From NCBI GenBank assembly GCA_019059635.1, contig JAGVRJ010000003.1, forward strand, positions 1,860,001 to 1,924,000: a stretch of DNA of 64,000 bases, given 5' to 3'. Below the pieces are notes generated by a model. That model worked only from the letters and a program-made list of their open reading frames with translations, did not search any database and was not told the origin of the DNA. The translations under genes were made by a program, and so were the position numbers. This stretch comes from Proales similis (Eukaryota > Rotifera > Eurotatoria > Ploima > Proalidae). Below are positions 57,526 to 64,000 of this stretch, one piece after another (position 1 is the stretch's first letter; every line of letters starts with the position of its first letter).

Positions 57526-60500
57526 ATGTTTTCTCTACGAATTTTCTCAATCAATCATTATCTCGAAAAACCTGTGCCAGAACTAGACGATGTTTACTCA
57601 GATTTTCGCCGCAGTGAAGTTAAGTATTGTCCTGTTATTCGAATATTTGGAACAACCAGTTCGGGTATCTTCTTTTTAATATTTGACACTAAACAAACAA
57701 CAAATTAATAAGCAAGGGACGAATAAAGGTCAGAAGACATGCCTTCACATCCATGGCGTTTACCCCTACCTTTTAATTAAACCATCTATCCGTTTTATTT
57801 CACTCAATAGTGAAGAAAAAAGAAATTTTACCGACATGATGGCTCATCAGATTGATAATAATCTTAATATTGCTACTGCAGCAAAAGAACCCCTTTCACA
57901 TGTGTTTAAAATTGAAACCGTATTTTGCAAGTCGGTAAAAACCTAAAGCTGAGTTTTTAAAATGAATATAACTGTTTCTAAAGATCAATGTATGGATATC
58001 ACCCAAAAGATGAGGCCTATTTGAAAATTTATCTTTATAATCCAGAGTTAGTGAAAAGGTAACATGTCATATAGCCATAACACTTGGCTGAATAATTACA
58101 ACACCAAGAACCTGATGAATGACCCCTAAAAGGCTTTCAGAATTGTTCATCAATGGAAACATTATGGGAGAGGCATTTCAACCTTTTGAGGCACACCTTC
58201 CATTTAATTTACAGGTAAATAGTCAAAGAAATTGGGCTATAAAAAATCGCTAATCGATAACAAGTTTATGATAGACTTCAATCTTTTCGGAATGAACTTC
58301 ATATATTTAGATCGAGTCAAATTTCGTCAGTTTTCTTCTCAAAGCAATCTCGATGGTTTTTTTGCAAAATCATCTTAAGTAATAATTAAATAATCTAAAG
58401 AGTAAACTTATAGCGTTAGACGAACTGAATTGGTTAAATGAAACTATGAGTCAAAGTTGCGATCGTTCTTCGTCCGAATGGAACCTTTTAAGCATGGATA
58501 GGTTTTAATCTAGCTAAATTTCACTTTTCAAAAAAAAATAAATAAAATTAAAGAGAAATGCTACTGAACCCTGAAATACAAAGGCATTCATCTTCCGAAC
58601 TAGAAGTGGATTCCAGAGCATGCAATATATTGAATAAAATACTCAACACAGACAGTAATCAGCCGTTAAAAAAAGTTTTAAAAATAGTGTTCATGATTGA
58701 TCCAAGATTTAGAATCATTGAATCCAGGGCTTGCTGCTCTATGGCAAGAGGAAAGTAACAGACGAAATGAGTTGGGCATATCAAAAAGTCTTGAGGAGCC
58801 CGATAAAGAAGGTTTGTCTTCTGTTATAATTTTATACGAATATTATGTTGTTATTATTATATTTACTTGAATCTAAATATTGAATCAAGTTCGTAACGGT
58901 ATCATTAACTTCGATAATGAAGAAAAATTAAAAATGCGCCTTAAGCAGCTTCTCGAAGAAAGGTGAATTAATTTGATGATTATTAAAGAACAAGTCATTA
59001 ATTTAAATATTTTGGTTGAAGGTTCAAAAAGAATTTGATAGGCCGCAGAAAGGATGAGGGTTGGTGTTGACTTGTTTTGTCATTGAAAATATTTAACCCA
59101 AGTCATTTAAAGTTGAAACGGATATGGAAGATGATGTCATGCTTGAAATTCTCCAAGAGCTTCATGATGAAAGCGCATTGGAAAGCTCTTTTCTTCATGA
59201 AAGTCCGAGTCTTTCAGATTATCTAAAATTATATAACATTCGATGATTTTTTTATTCTACAGCCCATATTAATCAACAAGACGCGGAAACAATTGAACAA
59301 GAAAATTTGACTCTAACCCAAATTTTTTCTGACTGTAAAAGGTGAAAGAGTCCTAAACCTTAACACAATTTATAAAACTAATATCACAATTGTCAGCAGC
59401 AACAATCTCAAAGAAGATCGGTTAGAGGAATTGGACAGCGAAATAGATGACTTTTTTGATGAAGAAAAGCCTATTGACAAAAAAACAGACTCTCAACTTT
59501 TGCAAGTTTTATCACAATCGGAATCGGAAAGCACTAGTGGACAGATGGATATAGTTATAGTCAATACTAATCCTAAGGAACTACCCGTTCATTATTGTAC
59601 TTATTTTGAGTCGGCTGACCATAAAATTTCTCGTTGCAACCACGATGAAACCAAAGCGACTGGTTCAAGAGATTTTCATCAGCCAAATTGCCTTAAGTGT
59701 GAGTGGGATCAACCACTGGTTGACTCTTTGCACTACATGGCTTTCTGGTCACCAACTTCAAAATCCAACCAACCTTCAAGCACTTTGGCTCGTGAAAATT
59801 TCGAATTTCCAAACTACGAATTCTCCCAATCATCTGGAGTTGGGGTAAGTTCAATTCCTTTAAAAATTCACTTTGCATCAAATTATATTTTTCCTTAAGA
59901 AAATAAATCAAATGAAAGTCAAAGAAATATTTGGTCTTAAATGGTTCACCCCGACGTTGCAAGCACCCAAATTCATCGAGCCTGATCTTAAAGCTCCATT
60001 TCATGAACAAGAGTCTTTGGTTAAAATTTTATTACAAGAAAGAAAATTTAAAATGGTAGTTAACTAAACAAGGTATTTAATTTATGGTAATGTCATTTAA
60101 ATTTGTACTCATCCAGAAACTTTGTATCGAAAAACTCGGATTTTTTGACTTCACAAGGTTCAATTTTTATAATCAATTCCTTTTTAAGCCGATTATTTAA
60201 ATTTAAATTTAACACATCATTTAATTTAGTCACCAACTTAGTAACCGTTTGAAGTGGTTTACACCAGCAGTTAACCTTCCATCCGCCCAAAAACTCACTC
60301 TTAAGTAGATTCAGACGGCATTACTGTAATTTTAAACAAAATTTATCTTGAGATTTCTGTTTAGTTCGGAGACAACAACATTGACGCAAAAACAAAACTT
60401 AATAGGCAAAAGTATTACAACATCAGCTCGAACTTCAAAGTCTTTAAATACCAAAGATAAGAAAAAAACTGTGAGATTTGATGATACTGTTATAATTGAA

Positions 60501-63500
60501 AGCTTCCGTAAGGATCACAGCCCGTATCCAGCAAAAACCCATATGTTAGCCAAAAAATATTTAAATGGTTTGGAAGAGAATATATATGAGCCATTCTTTG
60601 AAGCTAGTCAACAAAGTATTTTAGAGATAGAACCTTCTATAAACTTGCAGTCGCAAAAAAGCTTAGATGATACCGAAAACACACCGGGTTCAACTCTTTC
60701 AAATAGTCTGTATTTGAATGAAGTTAACGAAGCCTTTTTGGAAAAAATCAAACCGTCCTTCGAATTCGAATCAATCCTCATGCCCAGATATACAAAAAGC
60801 GAAGAGGCCGTTTTAACCGACTTGAATAATTTGAGCTCGTTGGGGGAAGAAGACTCAGTTCTGTCGGCTGACCACTTAAAAAGTAAGCAAAGTAAAAAAA
60901 TTATTTTGCCGGCAAACTCAAAGAACGGGGACATTGCTCATTTAACTCTGATGAGCCTTGAGCTACATGCTAATACCCGGGGTAAGTTTCGAATCGTGGG
61001 ACGATTTGTCTATTAAAATGTAAAAATAATAAAAGGAAACTTGACTCCTGATCCCGAGTTTGATCCAATATCATTGATAAGTATCACAATTTACCAACAA
61101 ACTCCAACTTGCGATATTTGTTTTGACGAGTCGAAATTTGAGAATTATTTATTGATTTACGATTCTACTAGACGAGCAATGGCCACCAGAAGATTTCTTG
61201 ATGTTTCGTATTCCCTTCTTAGACGTTCTTACAAATCTATTAAGTATGCAGACGATGAAATCCATTTACTTAAGCTCGTTGAAGCGGTAGTTCAATATTA
61301 CGATCCAGACATTTTTATCGGATTCGAAATTCAAAAATTATCATGGGGCTTTTTACTGCAGCGAGCCATTAAATTGGGCTTGAATGAATTTCATATTGTA
61401 ATTTCTCGTTTACCCAATAAAAAGCGAGCCAGCTCAATTAGAACCACAGAGATCACAAAAAAAAGTCAAATCACATTAAGAGAAGTTGTGTATGAAATCA
61501 TCATTGCTGGACGTGTAGTATTTAACCTTTGGCGAGTTCTTAGAAGTGAGATTTCTCTTAATATTTATACAATCGAAAACTGCTGCTTTAATATATTAAA
61601 AGAACGTGTTGCAAAATATTCCTTTGAAACTTTAACAAAATACTTTTCTGATCCGAATGATTTGAATCGTTGGAAAGTAATTGAGCATTATGCATACAGA
61701 TCGGCAGCCAATTTAAGAATTTTAAGCACTCTGAACATCATAAATAAGACTTGTGAATTCGCTCGCGTTTATGGAATTGAGTTCTATCATGTATTTTCAA
61801 GAGGCTCGCAATATAGAGTTGAATCCATGATGCTAAGAATAGCACACAAACTCAACTACGTCGCTCTTAGTGCTTCCCAACGACAAAAAGTACTGATGAA
61901 AGCACCTGAGTGCATTCCTTTAACACTCGAACCATTGTCTAACTTTTATGATGACCCTTTAGCAATTCTTGATTTTCAATCTCTTTATCCTAGTGTTATA
62001 ATTGCCTATAATATTTGTTATTCGACTTGTTTGGGTCGAATTGAACAATTTGGTGGTGAGGAATGTTATAAGTTCGGATGCAGTTCGCTATTTCTTCCCG
62101 AAATTGTATTAAGCAACTTAGACATTGAAAATGATATTTATATCGCACCTAACGGAGTTGCATTTGTTAAGAAGCACGTCAGGGAAGGAATACTACCAAT
62201 AATGCTTAAAGAAATACTTAAAACCCGAATAATGGTTAAATCAAGCATGAAACTCCATAATAATGAAAATCTTGCCAAAATTCTTGATTCAAGGCAGCTC
62301 AGCCTTAAACTTATTGCAAACGTAACTTTCGGTTACACAGCCGCAAATTTTTCGGGCCGGATGCCTTGTGTTGAAGTTGGTGATAGTATTGTACGAGTAG
62401 CCCGTCAAGCTCTCGAATATTCGATTAAGTTTGTCGATGAAAACTATGAACGTTTCGGAGCTCGAGTAGTTTACGGAGATACAGATAGTTTATTCATTAG
62501 ATTTACTAATATTAATAAAGAAGAGGCTTTTAAACGCTCCTTTATTATTGTGGAAGAGATAAGTCGAATTTTTCCAAAACCAATTAAATTGAAATTTGAG
62601 AAAATTTATTTACCAAGTATTCTGCTAGCCAAAAAGCGTTACCTAGGCAACATGTTTGAGACACCCGAGCAAAAGGACCCAACTTTGGATGTCAAAGGAA
62701 TAGAAATCATTCGCCGAGATGGATGCTGTGTATCTTCTCAGATGTTGGAGCGATGCTGCAAAATTCTCTTTGAATTTAAAGACGTGGAAAAAGTCAAAAA
62801 TTATTTCCTAAAGCAATGCATTAGAATAGTAATAAGAAATCAAAAGAAAATCCGAAATAACTAGCTCGTAACTAAAATTAAATTTTTAGGTAAAAGAAAG
62901 AATTCCCATTCATGATTTCGTTATCGCAAAAGAGTACAGAGGTCGAACAAGATACAGCAATGTCAGATCGGTTGCGGCTTGTCAAATAGCAGATCGAGCA
63001 CTATCCTTAGATCCATTGGCTGAGCCTCTGAGTGGTGAGCGAGTTCCTTATGTTGTAATTTATGGAGCGCCTGGTCTACCACTCTATGAATTAGTTCGTT
63101 CCCCTTACGATTTATTAAATAGCAAAAATTTAAAGCTTAACTATGAGTATTACGTAATGAAGCAAATACTTCCACCTTTGGATCGAATTATGTGCCTTTT
63201 GGGAGTCAATGTTTTTGATTGGGTACGAGGATTTTCTTTTAGACCTCGTACTTTATTCGAGATTGAAAGCTACAACCAAAAAATTACTTCAGCTAGCTTA
63301 GAGAAATATTTTTTCTCGGCCGGCTGCCTCTTATGTGAAAGAAAACAAGCTTCACTTGGTCAAAAAATTTGTGCAAAGTGCTCGAATCCGACTTCAAATG
63401 ATTTGGTCAAGTTTCAGTTGAAGTACAGGCAGAGTGAACATGCTTTGCATTCTCTGATAGATAAGTGCGTTACTTGCACCAAAGATGAAAGAATGAGGGG

Positions 63501-63618
63501 AAGTTTGAATAGCTGTTGCATATCCCTAGATTGTCCGGTAACATTTCGAATGATAAATGCTCGTCGAGAGCTTTTTAATCAATTGAACAAACTTATGGCA
63601 TTGAACGAACTATTTTGA
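57526..63618 (+). CDS. REV3L: DNA polymerase zeta catalytic subunit REV3
   Basis: N-terminal exons match REV3 from the first residue: MFSLRIFSINHYL, VIRIFGTTSSG|QKTCLHIHGVYPYLL, YGYHPKDEAYLKIYLYNPEL, FINGNIMGEAFQPFEAHLPF, IDFNLFGMNFI. A divergent linker follows (58500-60350). Then come LELHANTRG|NLTPDPEFDP, the inactive exonuclease-like domain (DPDIFIGFEIQ), LTRGSQYRVE-like RGSQYRVESMMLRIA, motif A DFQSLYPSVIIAYN, the fingers block NVTFGYTAANFSGRMPCVEV and motif C VVYGDTDSLF. VKGIEIIRRDGC, GERVPYVVIYGAPGLPLYEL, the CysA zinc site (CLLC, CAKC) and the CysB Fe-S site (CVTC, CCISLDC) complete it. It extends primers past lesions in translesion synthesis. By my rough estimate 1,500-1,650 residues, near yeast Rev3 and about half of human. 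Confidence 0.96.
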
Positions 63619-64000
63619 AAATACTAAAACTGATTTTAATAAGACCTTTAAGAAATTCAAAATCAAAAGAAGTTTATTTAAATTAAATATTTTAATTAAA
63701 GTTTGAGTAACCCGATCTCTTTTAGAGAACTCGAATTCGCGTAAATGCTTCAAATTTAGTTATTTGTTCTTGAAATTATTGAAATTTGATACGCAATGCC
63801 TTAAGACTTTTTTTATATGGTTCCCACACAATCTTTAGTCAATTGCGTATAATATTTCACTTAAGAACAAAAGGGGTATCAGTATTTGGCTGATGATTCG
63901 TGAGATGAATAAGCGTTCTTGAGTCGAGATTCAAATTTAATATTTCTAATTCTGTGTGTTGTCTGTTTTTGTCTTGGAATTTATCTATATTAGACATAAT
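63619..64000. other. 3' flank of REV3
   Basis: 382 nt to the window edge, AT-rich. No exon of a further gene recognised. Confidence 0.45.

Noticed and set aside
1..64000. CRISPR array, operon or mobile element
   Set aside because: No regularly spaced repeats, no transposase or reverse transcriptase, and genes are intron-bearing and eukaryotic throughout.

Overview
The window is nuclear DNA from a small-genome bilaterian animal. Almost every gene has spliceosomal introns with GT...AG ends, many of them only about 42-75 nt. Intergenic gaps are mostly 0.1-1.7 kb and the sequence is AT-rich. The gene set is metazoan: KCNQ channel, espin/forked, atrophin/RERE, NMDA receptor GluN1, a BMP-type TGF-beta ligand, IFT20 and NudE. 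No operons, bacterial genes, transposons, CRISPR arrays or viral genes were seen. The compaction fits a mite, rotifer, tardigrade or similar invertebrate, but the sequence alone does not let me name the group.

Layout: 0-9 kb has two minus-strand genes, a KCNQ channel running off the left edge and a long espin/forked homologue. 10-12.6 kb has four identical tRNA-Leu(AAG) genes on the minus strand, interleaved with two short, related, secreted peptide-precursor genes that face each other. 13-15.5 kb is a RUN-coiled-coil-FYVE (FYCO1/RUFY) gene on the minus strand. 17-30 kb is a plus-strand run: polypeptide GalNAc-transferase, a dual-specificity phosphatase, ANKRD13, inositol monophosphatase, ANKMY2 and a POMGNT1/GnT-I-like protein. 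30-35.4 kb has a BMP-like ligand and SMYD5 on the minus strand. 36-44 kb has plus-strand atrophin/RERE, a NUDT12-type NADH pyrophosphatase and an unrecognised Ser/Asn-rich protein. 44.5-47 kb has a broken USP1-like fragment tail-to-tail with ZCCHC9, then MRPS6 divergent from ZCCHC9. 47-51.6 kb has GluN1 and IFT20, tail-to-tail. 51.6-54.2 kb is the emptiest stretch. 54-64 kb has a Fos/ATF-like bZIP gene, NudE (minus) and the DNA polymerase zeta catalytic subunit REV3.

The genes are ordinary single-copy animal genes from unrelated pathways, so there is no sign of a functional cluster apart from the tRNA/peptide block. The most interesting points are the paired peptide precursors around the amplified tRNA-Leu genes, the POMGNT1-like protein with two tandem ILEI-type stem modules and substituted catalytic acidic residues, a phosphatase ending in a CaaX-type motif, a Nudix enzyme ending in SKL, and the half-length USP1-like pseudogene. 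Exon boundaries were inferred by eye from reading frame, splice dinucleotides and family similarity; they are predictions without transcript support.
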